Of a stretch of 26,991 nt of DNA, positions 17,790 through 26,991 are shown one piece after another. The stretch comes from Ectocarpus siliculosus (lineage: Eukaryota > Sar > Phaeophyceae > Ectocarpales > Ectocarpaceae): positions 3,653,378 to 3,680,368 of the forward strand of contig FN649742.1 in assembly GCA_000310025.1 (NCBI GenBank). The letters run 5' to 3'. How positions within the stretch are numbered: the stretch's first letter is position 1; each line of letters starts with the position of its first letter. The notes under the pieces are model-generated. The model had not been told where the DNA came from. It searched no databases and saw only the letters and a list, made by a program, of their open reading frames with translations. The translations under genes were made by a program, and so were the position numbers.

Positions 17790-18010
17790 TACCGTATATG
17801 ACACAAGATAACACACCCCCTTGGCCGATTTTCAAAGCTCAATTTCTCAACAGCAGGAAGAGTCACAGCGCCGAAAACGGCGGCGTTGGAACCGTCTCGT
17901 CGAGAGCTGTTCGAAAACGTATTGTTTCGTTTATGCATCCTCTTCATCGTGGAGTAATCGAGCTTTGAAAATTGGTCCAGGGGGTGTGTTATCTTGTGTC
18001 ATATACGGTA
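17790..18010. mobile_element. MITE with TA target duplication, Tc1/mariner type
   Basis: Inverted ends start CCGTATATGACACAAGATAA at 17792 and return in reverse complement ending at 18008. Similarity runs about 50-60 bases inward (ACACACCCCC, then TTTTCAAAGCTC) with few mismatches. TA dinucleotides flank both ends (17790-17791, 18009-18010). At 217 bp with no transposase it is non-autonomous. The small open frame inside (17821-18015) reads through the right arm and is not taken as a gene. Confidence 0.88.
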
Positions 18011-18736
18011 AGTGACAAAAGGAGATGAGATCTCGAGCACGTCAATCAGTTGAAGATAAGGTCCTGGAGTACCCCCAACAACAAAGCGATGCCGATCAGT
18101 TGCAAAGGCATCAGAGCAAAGCCGTGAGTGTTAACCGATCCTCGCGACAAGAATACAGGCCACGTGGATGCAAGCATCTACTCACTGCTGTAGAGTACAG
18201 TATATACTGTACAGCGTAGAGGCCGTCAGTCTACATCCTGTCCGACTGACAGCTGTGTGCCCAGCCTCGGTTTGCTCCACGCAGAAAACGAACATGTAAG
18301 ACTCTCGTGGTTGTATCACAGAATATACCTTGTGCAAGCAAGTACATGCAACGTACATATATTGCGAGGAAACGTCTGGATCGTTGCCGATGTTCAGTTG
18401 TTTAGTGTTGATATCGATAGTTAGACTGGCCCATATCGTCTACGGTACAGCAGTACATAGTCCACAAGCACGTGGTACATTTTTCCTGAAAAGAGGGAAT
18501 TCACACACACACACACACACCTCAATGCACAGCTACCGGCATGCTTTCATTGACAAGCCACGGTACTTCCAATGCAAACTAAATAAATAAATACACACGC
18601 ACGCACGCACGCAGAGTGAATACATACATAGCCAGCGGTTGTTTCGCTCTCGCGGCTTCTTCGCTGTGGTACAGCAGGACAATTCAGAGCTTGGTCGAGA
18701 GTATCCCGCGAGCCTCCCCCGCTTCCAACCCCACGT
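18011..18736. other. intergenic, downstream of the TPR gene
   Basis: No gene recognised. Contains an 18-bp palindrome (18195-18212), an (AC)n tract near 18502-18520 and (ACGC)n near 18597-18613. Confidence 0.6.
18195..18212. repeat. perfect 18-bp palindrome
   Basis: GTACAGTAT followed by its reverse complement ATACTGTAC. Confidence 0.95.
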
Positions 18737-19211
18737 CTACCCTTCGCCTACGTCGGCTTCACCCTGGTGCTCGTCGGTCTGATCTGCTGGCCTTGGCGAA
18801 ATCATCCCCCCAAGGACTAAGTCGCCGTCGAGTGGATCGCTAATTTTCATCAACTCCCTGCGGGGATCCTTCGCCATGTCCTCTTCCGCCGCCTTCGCCT
18901 CTGCCTCCACCTCTGCCTCCACCTCTTCTCCCACTTCCGCCTCTGCTCCCACGTCGGCCCCTGCTTCCGCTTCCGCTTCCGAACCCGCGTCCTTGGCCTC
19001 CGTTGTCGTCGCTGGCTTTTCTGCCGCCGGTGGTGGTGCGGGCTCGAGAGCCGTACTCTGCATGAGTCCCCTTGCGACCCGATCAGTTTCGGCCTTATCG
19101 TCGTCACCACGCTCAATTTCGTTGTCGGCCTTCTCGTCAGCACCACGCTCAATACTTGCTTCATTCTTGCCCTCCGGTGGACGCTTGTGTAGGCGTTCGT
19201 CTTGATGTTCA

Positions 19212-19243
<32 letters not shown>

Positions 19244-19268
19244 ATCCGTCTGCTGCGGAGTGGCAATG
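18737..19268 (-). CDS. TPR gene last exon (acidic tail)
   Basis: Acceptor CCACAG|CATTGCC supplies one base to finish the split codon. The frame then gives a Gln run from (CAG)n, KRPPEGKNEASIERG, a long Glu/Ala-rich region and a natural TAG at 18737-18739. Another frame is Ser/Arg-rich and open too, but has less sensible codon use. Confidence 0.6.
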
Positions 19269-22200
19269 CTGTGGCGGCGGTGGTGCGTTGTGCCACGAAG
19301 AAGGCAAAGGGTAATAGGTGTGGTGGTTGCGCTGAGAGTGTGGCACATGTAGCGACAGTTGGGCACTTACTTCTGTAGTAGGGACACTCGGAGCTTGACC
19401 TGAGTTCCTGAGGACGCTCGTGCTCTCAACGTCCGAACCGATTTACACATCGTTTCACCATGGCTTCTTTACGCAAGCCCAAAAAGACACAAGGATAAGA
19501 CACAGAGACACTGCCGGACAGAGAAATCGACCACCTCTCCCCGGAGTTCTAGTGCAAAGTTCTGGAAGGGTGATACCAAAAGGCATACAAGGATTTCACA
19601 ATGTACGAAAATGGTATGAAGTTGCCGGGAGGGACATCCCGACCGCCCATGACGCCGTTCCGCTCGAAGCGAGGAACAGTACACCACCTTTACAACACAG
19701 ATACGTACAGTGGCTGAGGGAGAAGAACACAACCCACAGGCAGCGCGTACGTGCACCCGTGCCCACCTAGCGGCGGAGAGGGCGTGGCTCAGCACGCCTG
19801 TCCCTACGTTGGAGTTCGGTTGTCGCGGGCGGCCAGCTCGCTCCCCTCCTCCGCAAGCGCCCCCCCGTGGCCTCCGATTGCCGCGACGGATCAGATCCTC
19901 TCGCACTTTACTATCTCTAGCGCTTATTGCTCGCCGCGCGGCCATGGTGGAGTTGCGGAGCGTGACGGTGACGGCGTGGTTCCCACCCAGGTACTTCTGA
20001 GCCACCTTCATGTCACAGCAACGGGGAAATAGGGGCAAGCACAGAGATCTTTTTATCCTCCGGCATGAAGAACCCCATATGATTTGATGGGCTCATGGAA
20101 AAAATCACTGAGACCTAATCTTTGCTGGGGCCTAACCTTGCGGATGGAGGGCGCGAAAGGATGTGCCCCACACCATGTTTTTTGTTTTGCGGGTCCTCCC
20201 CTCGCTTAGTGGTAACGGGGCACCGAGCCTCGATCTTGAGCGATCTACAAATGCCAAACGCCGTACCCCCGCGAGGGAACTCAGAAAGGACTCAATCGTG
20301 CCGTCACCTCGACTCCTTTTCTGTAGGATTGCAGGCTGTGCTCAAACTTCTTGAGAAACTCCTGCTCCACACCCATGTTATGGTAGGCGATGGCCAGCAC
20401 GGCGATTCGATCCGCCCGCGGGGGCTGGTCCCCGCCTTCCCCTCCAGCGTCCCCAACCGTGGCCCCGCCTCCAAACAGCTCTTCTTGCAGGAGAATGAGC
20501 GCCGACTGGGCGTGCTCCAGCGCTCCTTGATGTCGCCCGATTTGCGAAAGCACCGCGCATGTGTTGAGGTGGGTGTCAGCCGGGTGCTCTACCCGCGACC
20601 CCTTCTCGGTTCCGCCGTCGCCGTCCAAATCGCAGACACGAAAAATGGTTAGCGTACATGATACATATAGGGGTTAGTTGTGGCACGGTTTTTCCAAGTC
20701 AATGGCAGAGTTTGGTAGCTGAGTGCGGGCGACCGCTTTGATTTGTCCTTTGAGGGCTTCAATGTGGCAAGTTTCCACTGAAAAACCAGAGTTCCCCGTC
20801 GAGAATGCTATTAAAGCTAGCTCCAGCGCCACCACAAACGTCAATCATGAGTTGTTGCTTGTTGCTTCCGTGTTGACTTTGTTGCTGATAATTAGAAAGT
20901 TGGAGAGTGGCTTAAAAGCACCACAAATCACCGCCTATTCCCCTCGTGTCAGTCTAGATTCTCTTCTTGGATTGACGTCTTGCACGTAAATCACACAAAT
21001 ATGTGACAATTTCATGTCGAACCAAGCAACAAGGCAACACAGAAAAAAACTGGACGCAGTACAAAAACTGGACGGGAACAAGGAGAGCCGAACTCAAGTC
21101 TGCAGCACGCACTACGCTTTAAGGCAGTTTTTCTGGTTGTCGTGCCTTTTGAAGGAAATGCGAATGCCCGTAATCTGTGAAGCTTGGTTTCATGACTTCA
21201 AACGCCTGCCGACTAAGGAAGTGCGTGCAAGCAGAGGGTATCGAACCTTGGGTAGACTGATTCTCCGTTGGGTTTGGATTCCAAACATACCAAACCTTGT
21301 GTTGATCACTTCCTCAACCAACCGTGTTGTGTAGATTAGGATGTTGGCACACATATCTCGCTTGGGTGACTTGTTGCAGAACACAGCATTTTCTTTACAT
21401 TCGAATCCCAGCTGCAACATCTGACATGTTTACGTTACCATCCGATGCAATAACTACTATTGTCTTATGCCCAACACCGGCATCGCTGCTGGCTGTCTAG
21501 ATACTAAACAAATTGACAGAGACCAATATCGAGGGAGCATTCCGAGGAGTAAGCTAAGCACTCGACGCAAGTAATCCCAAATGAGCAAGTAATTTTTCTC
21601 ACTCAAAAACATGCTCGCCATTGATTATGGACCAAACCCACCATTTTCGCTTCGATCTTGAGAGCCTTGTGGAGGTATTGTAGCGCGGAGTGCAGCTTCC
21701 CGCGTCGACGGTAGTAACACGCGAGGTTGTTGTACGTCACCGCTCGCCCGGCATCATCCCTCTCGGTAAGAATTTCCGCCTTCTTCAACAGCTCAAGCAC
21801 CATGCCGAAGTCCTCCTGCTGCAGGTAGGTCATGGCGAGAAGGTTGCACATCTCCCCGACTATCTTACAGGCGCTCCAAACTTCCTCACTGTCGCTCCCA
21901 AAGAAGTGCTGCCGAAGCACGAGGCCCCTCTCCATGCATTCCAGCGCTTGCAAGTAGTCCCCCTGTGTTGTGGAGGAATCACATGATCATCAGGAATGAT
22001 GGTACAATGTATGCTATGCATGACGTGTTGAAGGCTGGCGTATCTACAGTGCACATGGGAAGATCTTTTGGGGCGTGAACAGGCGTGAACAAGAGTCACA
22101 CAACATCGATAGAGACCCTTTGGAAAGTGTCTCAGCGGCGGGCGTGTTAGTCACTACAGGTTATCCAATGGCTGACTGGACGGCTTTGTTTCGAGGTCTG

Positions 22201-22459
22201 CGGTAAAACAATCAAGACTTCGGGGGGTAGAGCATGATTGGGCGCCGTGGACGGGATCCGTCGTCGGTATTTCAGTATTTGGATACGGAAGCCAATGCGC
22301 TTGTGAGCTTTTCCGAACCTGCTGCTGAAGCTGCATGCATGTTTCATCGATGCGCTGCAAGGCCAGCAACTCTACGCTGTCCGTGGCCATCGCACCCCCT
22401 TTGGGTTTGCTCGAGCCTCGCTGCTGCACTCGCCGGCAAGTTCTCGCCATCTGGTTCAT
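18737..22459 (-). CDS. tetratricopeptide-repeat protein with acidic tail (six exons)
   Basis: A probable protein-binding scaffold. Six exons join in phase to 472 codons: 22319-22459, 21642-21962, 20308-20604, 19907-20005, 19371-19399, 18737-19268. Residues about 33-286 form TPR helices, with typical Trp/Leu/Gly/Tyr/Ala spacing: GDYLQALECMERGLVLRQHF, VTYNNLACYYRRRGKLHSAL, THLNTCAVLSQIGRHQGALE, LAIAYHNMGVEQEFLKKFEH and LGGNHAVTVTLRNS. After them come a Gln run and a 150-residue Glu/Ala/Asp-rich tail ending EADVGEG-stop. ATG 22459 is the first Met; ATG 22390 (MATDSVELL) is a credible alternative. No catalytic domain is seen. The family resembles TPR proteins widespread in flagellated eukaryotes, but I cannot name an orthologue. 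The first three exons are safer than the last three. Confidence 0.78.
19371..19399 (-). CDS. TPR gene exon 5, a 29-nt microexon (proposed)
   Basis: Acceptor CTCAG|GTCAAG and a perfect donor GTAAGT. It reads VKLRVSLLQ plus two bases, an amphipathic continuation of the last helix. The phase fits both neighbours. Confidence 0.5.
19907..20005 (-). CDS. TPR gene exon 4
   Basis: Acceptor CATGAAG|GTGGCT, donor AAA|GTGCGA, phase 0, 33 codons: VAQKYLGGNHAVTVTLRNST then MAARRAISARDSK. This closes the TPR domain; similar GxxHxxTxxLRN segments end other TPR arrays. The donor is the weakest point. Confidence 0.7.
20308..20604 (-). CDS. TPR gene exon 3
   Basis: 99 codons, with HPADTHLNTCAVLSQIGRHQ and LAIAYHNMGVEQEFLKKFEH; a Gly-rich loop separates the two TPR parts. 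The donor is GAG|GTGACG. The acceptor is unclear: GAG|AAG (20604) or AAG|GGG (20601) both keep the frame, but neither has a pyrimidine tract. Confidence 0.78.
20605..21641 (-). other. TPR gene intron 2
   Basis: About 1 kb between exons 2 and 3; no gene or clear repeat. A B-box-like GGTTCGATACCC lies on the minus strand near 21240 without an A box. Confidence 0.7.
21642..21962 (-). CDS. TPR gene exon 2
   Basis: Acceptor ACACAG|GGGGAC, donor AAATG|GTGGGT, phase 0, 107 codons. It codes about two and a half TPR units, from GDYLQALECMERGL to LHKALKIEAKM. Confidence 0.85.
22319..22459 (-). CDS. TPR gene exon 1
   Basis: 47 codons, ending DETCMQLQQQ. The donor is CAG|GTTCGG, phase 0, not the usual +3 to +5 bases; chosen because the first TPR helix then continues smoothly as GDYLQALECM. 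Confidence 0.65.
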
Positions 22460-22696
22460 GTTTTATTTTCGTCGGAAAGGCCCCCCATCATAATGTAACC
22501 GCCAGGTGGGTTTCTACCAACCGCTGGAGGCTTTTAGATGCCCCCTACACCTATTATAAACCCGCTAGGGGGAGGGGGCCCCGCTGGCTCACTCGACAAA
22601 TTCAAATCGGTGAGCCAGCAGGTGAACAGAGACTTGCTTGCGTGACCAGCTCTCCTTTCTCTCTCGGGCGCACCCTCTGTGCGCTTTGAGATCCCT
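22460..22696. promoter_or_regulatory. shared divergent promoter region
   Basis: The 237 bases between the proposed starts of the TPR gene (minus) and the coiled-coil gene (plus). A TATA-like ATTATAAAC lies near 22553, about 140 bases before the plus-strand ATG; a GC-rich block AGGGGGAGGGGGCCCC follows at 22567-22582. Confidence 0.5.
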
Positions 22697-22895
22697 ATGA
22701 CTGGCGACGTCTATGGTGGAGACAGGCTCCACCAAGTCTATGGTCGAGACCGTACGCACAACCCAGCAGCTGCTGCACCACGAGGAGGAGGAGAACGGAT
22801 CGGCAGCAGCAGTGACCTCGGTTCGGGGACGGTACAGCGGCGACGGGAGGATCTTGGCATCAGCGGGGACCAGACAGGAGCACTGGAGAGCCGAG
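22697..22895 (+). CDS. coiled-coil gene exon 1 (proposed)
   Basis: From ATG 22697 (MTGDVYGGDRLHQVYGRDR) to donor CCGAG|GTGAGC, 66 codons plus one base, phase 1, as exon 2 requires. A second open frame here (from 22713) ends in phase 0 and does not fit. A near-repeat GTCTATGGT(G/C)GAGAC gives the doubled VYG(G/R)DR. Confidence 0.5.
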
Positions 22896-24558
22896 GTGAG
22901 CACCTGCATAGTGCGTGGCCTATGGATTTCAGCACAAGTGAGCTATTCCGGGAGTAGTGCCCTGCCTTGGGGATCCAAGGTTGGCTACAAATTTTTGACT
23001 CAATTTTCAAACCGGTGACTGCTTGCTGTGCAACGTCGGTCCTTCACGACTGCAGTGTCGACGGTGGTGGAGGACGTAGAATGCAAAGCACATTTGCCGG
23101 TTACATATTTACAGAGAGGCCCTTCAATGCTGCCTTCATTTTCTGCGTTTCTGCGGTTCCCTCCGGTCAGTGGATCGGTCGCAGCAGAAGGGTGCATATT
23201 TCAGCAATTACGTGTACATACCGGCACAGCAGCTCTCTCCGAACGACAGCAGTAGTGTCTCAGGAGGAGTTCATCCAGCATGTGTCTGCTGTATACGGCT
23301 GTGCGCTGCGCGGTGTGCAAGAGGGCATATCGTTCCGTACCTGGTGGAAACACCAACCACGGCGTTGCCGCCCAAGTTTCACCATGTAACTTCGAGATAC
23401 CACTGCTCTACGGGGCTGGCTCTGGTTTGGGTCACAGCTAATTAACAGCAGAAAGTACCGCAAACATTAGAACAACACTGCAAGCTCAAGCACGACCATT
23501 TACAGCAAGAGCAAGACGTTGGCCGTGGCCGCTGACCACTTGCTGCTTGGCCATCCGCTGCGCCGCTCTTGTCCCCACAGGGTCGCCTTACTCTGCGGGA
23601 TCGTTTTCGAACGCCGGTCCCCCGCCGCTGCCGCCGGGAGGGCACCACCAGCCCCAGGGACGCCTCTCCGCACCGCCGCCAAGGCCGGGCCAACGCCCTT
23701 CGTTCGACGCCAAAGTGGCCTCTGAGTTCCTTCGACTGAGAGAATCCAGGGTTTCTCCCCGTGACAGCCCTGCTGAAATTACTAGCGGAGGAAGGTGGGC
23801 AGGAGCACCGGCACCGGAAGCGTTCGAGTCGGACGTGGCGAGAGCCATGCGTGATCTCGAGGTTCGGCTGGCGACGGCGGCGGCGGCGGGGGGGGGAGAA
23901 GCAGGGGGGAGGGGAGGCGATGATGCTGCTGCTGCCGTTGACGGCGGCGGGGGGAGGTGGGTGAATGGATCACGGCAATCTTCTTCGTCTTCGTTGCGGC
24001 CTCCTCCTCCTGCTCCTCCTCCGCCAGCAGTGTCGGCGCGACCGGAGCATTCTGACGACCTCTCCGCGGGCGGCGAAGGCATGCTGTCTCAGATGGACAT
24101 GCACAGGGTGGTCTCGCGCGGAGGCAAAGGAAAACCCGGTGGGCTGAGGGGTATGTGGAACGACGACGGTGGGGTTGAAAGAGACGAAACTGGGGCGCGT
24201 CGGCCCAAGCCGCAACGAGGAGGAGACTTAGTGGGCATGCAGGATGAGCAGGTTAACGCTCCTCCCGAAACCAGGGGCGCGATGCCTTTCCCCCTTGGCG
24301 ACGGGCGAAGGCACTCGTCTGTGCAGCAGACGCGAAGGCAAGGGCCTGGGCTAAAGGGCATGTGGGGCGGAGACGACCCCGCAGCTGCTACTCCCGCCTC
24401 TTCTCTCCGCCCGCAGCGGCAAGGGCCCGGCCTCCGGGGGCTGTGGTCCGGCCCGGACATGGCGGCGGCCGACATTGCGAGGAGCGAAGCCCAGGCGGCG
24501 TATTTCGACGCGTTGACCCGGGACGTCCAAGAGAAGCGGGCATTCTCGAACAATCCAG

Positions 24559-24594
<36 letters not shown>

Positions 24595-26884
24595 TGCATG
24601 AGTCAGTTCTCGGAAGAAGCTCATCCTACGGCGTGAGCGGCAACAGCGCCATAGAACACGGAACAAGCCTCGCCGGAATCGGGACACCGCGGGGGGGGGG
24701 GAACGCCTCGCTTCAGCAGCAGCTGCTGCTGCGCGGCGGGTCGACCGTGCGAGGTGGTGGTGGCGGGGACGACAGCACGGACAAGGCCATAGACAGGGCG
24801 AAGAAGGCGGCGTACGCGGAAGAGCTCCGCAAGCAGATGGCGGAGAAGGAGGCGCGCAGGGCGGCGATGGACGATGACGGCGCGGCGGGTGGCCGTCGTC
24901 GCCGAGCTTCCACAGGCGGTCGCGTGGGCGGCGGCGGTGGCGACAATCGCGCGCTTTTCACGCCGCGATCGGACGGCCGAGAGAACCGTCCCGTCCACAG
25001 CGTGGGAGGGCCTTCCGCGGGGTCGCCTTTGAGAGACGGCTGGCCTTCTGACGCGTGGTCGACCCCTCCCCCAAGCGGCAGCGGCGGCGGTGCCGTAGAC
25101 GGCGGCGGCGGCGGCGGCGGCGGCGGGGGCGCCCGCGGTGGACCGGGCAGCGGCAGCGACGGCCAGCTTTCCGCCGCCCGCCGCCGGCTGGTCGAGGACG
25201 TATACGGCGGTGGTGGAATGGGTGCCGCCTTGGGTGGCACGGGCTACCGCCGCGCCTCGACGGTCAACTACGGTGCCCGTAGCGGCGGCGCCCGCCCCCA
25301 AAGCGCGACGGGGCCAGGTGTCATGGGTGGAGAGCTTCTCGTTGACGCTAGAGCAGCCGGCGGGGTGGAAGGGGCGGCAGTGACGGCGGGCGGGGGTCCC
25401 TCGTTCCTGCGAACGGGGGCGGGTGTGCAGAGCCTCCGTGAGTCCGAACACGGCGACAGCAAGTTGCAGAGGAGGGCGGCGGCCCTGGAGCAGCAGCGAG
25501 CGCTGGAGGCGCAGATCGCCGCGAAGGCCAGGGCTAGGAAGCAGGACGAGGAGGAGAGGAAGCGGGAGGAGGAGGAGGAAGCAAGGTGCGCGATTGGCGT
25601 GTTGCTGAGCAACGGTCGTGGATTTGTTTGTTGGGTCTCATCCGCATGTATTTGCTGTCGAATCATCTGTAGGCTCTCTCTGCAGGTGTCAACGTTTAGA
25701 AAGGAGTGTGAAAGATGTGGGCACTGGCCGGGTGTTGAACCTGCTCGCAGGCGATGGTTCCGATTTTATGCCCATGCAGGTTTCAGTAGCTGAAGCCGTT
25801 CCTATTGTCAGACACCGTCCGTGAGGGACACAGCAGTAGGGTGTTCGTGGTGCGGACATGTTTCACTACTCTTTTCCGTGACTGCACCGAATGACACCTA
25901 GCACCCGTCCATGTGCCCGCACGCAGGCAACAGCGTGAACGGCTTCTCCAGGTAGAGGCCGAGGCAGAGGAGGAAAGGCGGCGGAAACAGCTGGAGCAAC
26001 AGCAGCAGCTGCAGGGCTTGTACCGACAGCAAGAAGAAGCCTTGCGGAAGAAACGCGTTGGTGGCGGTGGTCGCCGCCAATCGCCGAAAGACGACGGGGA
26101 AGATGCCGCCTACTCCCGCGCCCCTGTGCACGGCGGCAACACGTCCGTCGCGAACGATAGCAGCAGCGTAGGCGTAGCGGCAGGGCACTTCCCACCGAGT
26201 GGTGGGGGCGGACGCGGCGATGGCGACATTCGACAAGGCGAGCTACAGCACAGGCAAGCAATCGACGGCGCGTTCCCCTCGGCCCGTGGGGGCGGCAATG
26301 CCATTGGCGGCAGCGGCGGCGGCCGCCAGGCTCGACACCGACGTAGCATCATCCCGGACGTTGACGATCTCCCAGCGGGGGCGTACGCACGCGCGCAAGT
26401 CCTGCGGAGTAGCCCCCCCAATCGCACCCCCGCTGGCACCTCCATGCCTAGCCCTTCCTCGTGGAGACCGGTGTCGGCAAGGAGCGCCGTTGGCGGCGGC
26501 GGCGACGACGGCGGCGGCGGCGGGTTGGTGTCAAAGGAAAGGCGCGGAGGTCGTTCGCATGCTGCTTCTGCTGCTGCCGATGACTTTGATGAAGGCACTG
26601 GTCGCAGGGGAGACGTGCCGGCGGCGGAAGAGAATTTTCCGGGCCGCCGCAGGACAACACCAGCACCGGCGTTTGGAGGCGACCGCGACGACATCGCACG
26701 CGGATCTCCACTGCGAGCGCGCTCCACTCTCGTCCCGCTGTCCAGCCCGACGCTGTTCCCCCCATTTCCCGGTGACACCGACGCCGACATCGTGCGGGGG
26801 CCGCCGACCGACAGTCCGGGGCTGGCGCAGGAGTCTTTTGCCGGAGGCCGGGGGGCGGTCCACCGGGATCGGGTGTCTCCCGCC

Positions 26885-26927
<43 letters not shown>

Positions 26928-26991
26928 GTGGGGTCCACCCCCCGCAGGACGAAATGGACGCGTTCGTGACGAGGTGGCAAGTCGAGCACCT
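22697..26991 (+). CDS. large low-complexity coiled-coil protein, CSPP1-like (3' end outside window)
   Basis: Three exons join in phase: 22697-22895, 23581-25585, 25927-26991, about 1089 codons with no stop before the window ends. Residues 1-250 are Gly/Pro/Ser-rich. A motif G-L-(R/K)-G-(M/L)-W occurs three times (254-259, 323-328, 350-355). Short charged helices of one pattern, Ala-x-Tyr-x3-Leu then Glu-Lys, lie at 373-387 (AYFDALTRDVQEKRA) and 476-493 (AYAEELRKQMAEKEARR); a long Arg/Glu/Gln coiled coil spans about 695-780. These helices recall the repeats of CSPP1/CCDC66-type centrosomal and ciliary proteins, but the match is by eye. Exon 3 ends in a poly-Ala tract and then DEMDAFVTRWQVEH, a further helix. 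A cytoskeletal or basal-body role is inference. Confidence 0.7.
22896..23580 (+). other. coiled-coil gene intron 1
   Basis: GTGAGC...CCCCACAG. No gene seen inside. Confidence 0.6.
23581..25585 (+). CDS. coiled-coil gene exon 2
   Basis: The acceptor TCTTGTCCCCACAG|GG is strong, with a good pyrimidine tract; the open frame extends further left only through a TTG codon inside the intron. The donor is GCAAG|GTGCGC, phase 2. It codes the Trp motifs, a Gln tract, Gly-rich linkers (a run of about 10 Gly near residue 580) and the start of the coiled coil. Confidence 0.85.
25586..25926 (+). other. coiled-coil gene intron 2
   Basis: GTGCGC...CACGCAG, 341 bases, clearly less GC-rich than the exons. 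The exon 2 frame stays open for about 200 bases into it by chance, ending at a stop near 25793. Confidence 0.8.
25927..26991 (+). CDS. coiled-coil gene exon 3 (open to the window edge)
   Basis: After acceptor CACGCAG|G the frame has no stop for 1065 bases. It continues the coiled coil as QQRERLLQVEAEAEEERRRK and QQLQGLYRQQEEALRKKR, then becomes Gly/Ser/Pro-rich with RRSIIPDVDDLPAGAYARAQ and SPTLFPPFPGDTDADI, a poly-Ala run and DEMDAFVTRWQVEH. There is no Met start, so it is visible only as a continuation of exon 2. Open frames on the other strand are shadows of its GC-rich codons. Confidence 0.82.
26884..26926. repeat. (GCG)n tract coding poly-Ala
   Basis: About 14 Ala codons, nearly all GCG, near the right end of exon 3; a likely site of length variation. 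Confidence 0.93.

Noticed and set aside
18850-19296. Ser/Arg-rich minus-strand frame beside the acidic tail frame
   Set aside because: Amino acid and codon use look like a shifted reading of the Glu/Ala frame, which has a natural stop.
21230-21300. B-box-like GGTTCGATACCC on the minus strand
   Set aside because: No A box and no cloverleaf could be drawn.
24621-25451. 276-codon minus-strand open frame and similar ones at 23588-24082 and 26110-26790
   Set aside because: Shadows of GC-rich, Gly/Ala/Pro-coding exons of the plus-strand coiled-coil gene.

Overview
The window looks like nuclear DNA of a photosynthetic stramenopile, most like a brown alga of the Ectocarpus type. The evidence is small exons in large GT-AG introns, many microsatellites and GC-rich exons in AT-richer noncoding DNA. 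A nuclear sufD gene also carries a signal peptide followed by a Phe-led transit peptide (...ADS-FLSAP), the bipartite signature of complex red-lineage plastids. The taxon is inferred; no marker gene fixes it.

Layout. (1) From 11366 down to the left edge, minus strand: sufD, for plastid Fe-S cluster assembly. Seven exons can be placed to the base (10945-11366, 8823-9120, 7668-7820, 6113-6283, 5079-5213, 1857-2042, 940-1131) and give 519 codons. The C-terminal exon is not recognisable in 1-939 and is probably outside the window. Its introns hold most of the repeats: a ~500-bp foldback element, an eight-copy 74-bp tandem array, a second inverted repeat, a tRNA-like stretch, G homopolymers and several microsatellites. 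(2) 11786-17488, plus strand: an LTR retrotransposon with exact ends (TGTTGG...CCAACA), 486/488-bp LTRs that differ only by two 1-nt indels, and a 5-bp target duplication TCTGG. It carries a Copia-like gag, no intact pol and only a short frameshifted RNase H-like fossil. It is therefore a recent, non-autonomous, gag-bearing element. (3) 17790-18010: a 217-bp MITE with long inverted ends and a TA duplication. (4) 18737-22459, minus strand: a six-exon TPR protein with an acidic Glu/Ala-rich tail. (5) 22697 to the right edge, plus strand: a large low-complexity, coiled-coil protein with CSPP1-like helices and a triplicated G-L-R/K-G-M/L-W motif, running off the window. Its last visible exon (25927-26991) has no stop.

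Genes 4 and 5 are divergent with about 240 bp between their proposed starts, so they may share a bidirectional promoter. Both have features common in ciliary/centrosomal proteins (TPR scaffold; CSPP-like coiled coil), but that link is inference. sufD is independent of them. The retrotransposon and MITE lie in the gap between sufD and the TPR gene. Exon borders come from reading frame, intron phase, splice consensus and protein-family continuity; no transcript or database data were available.
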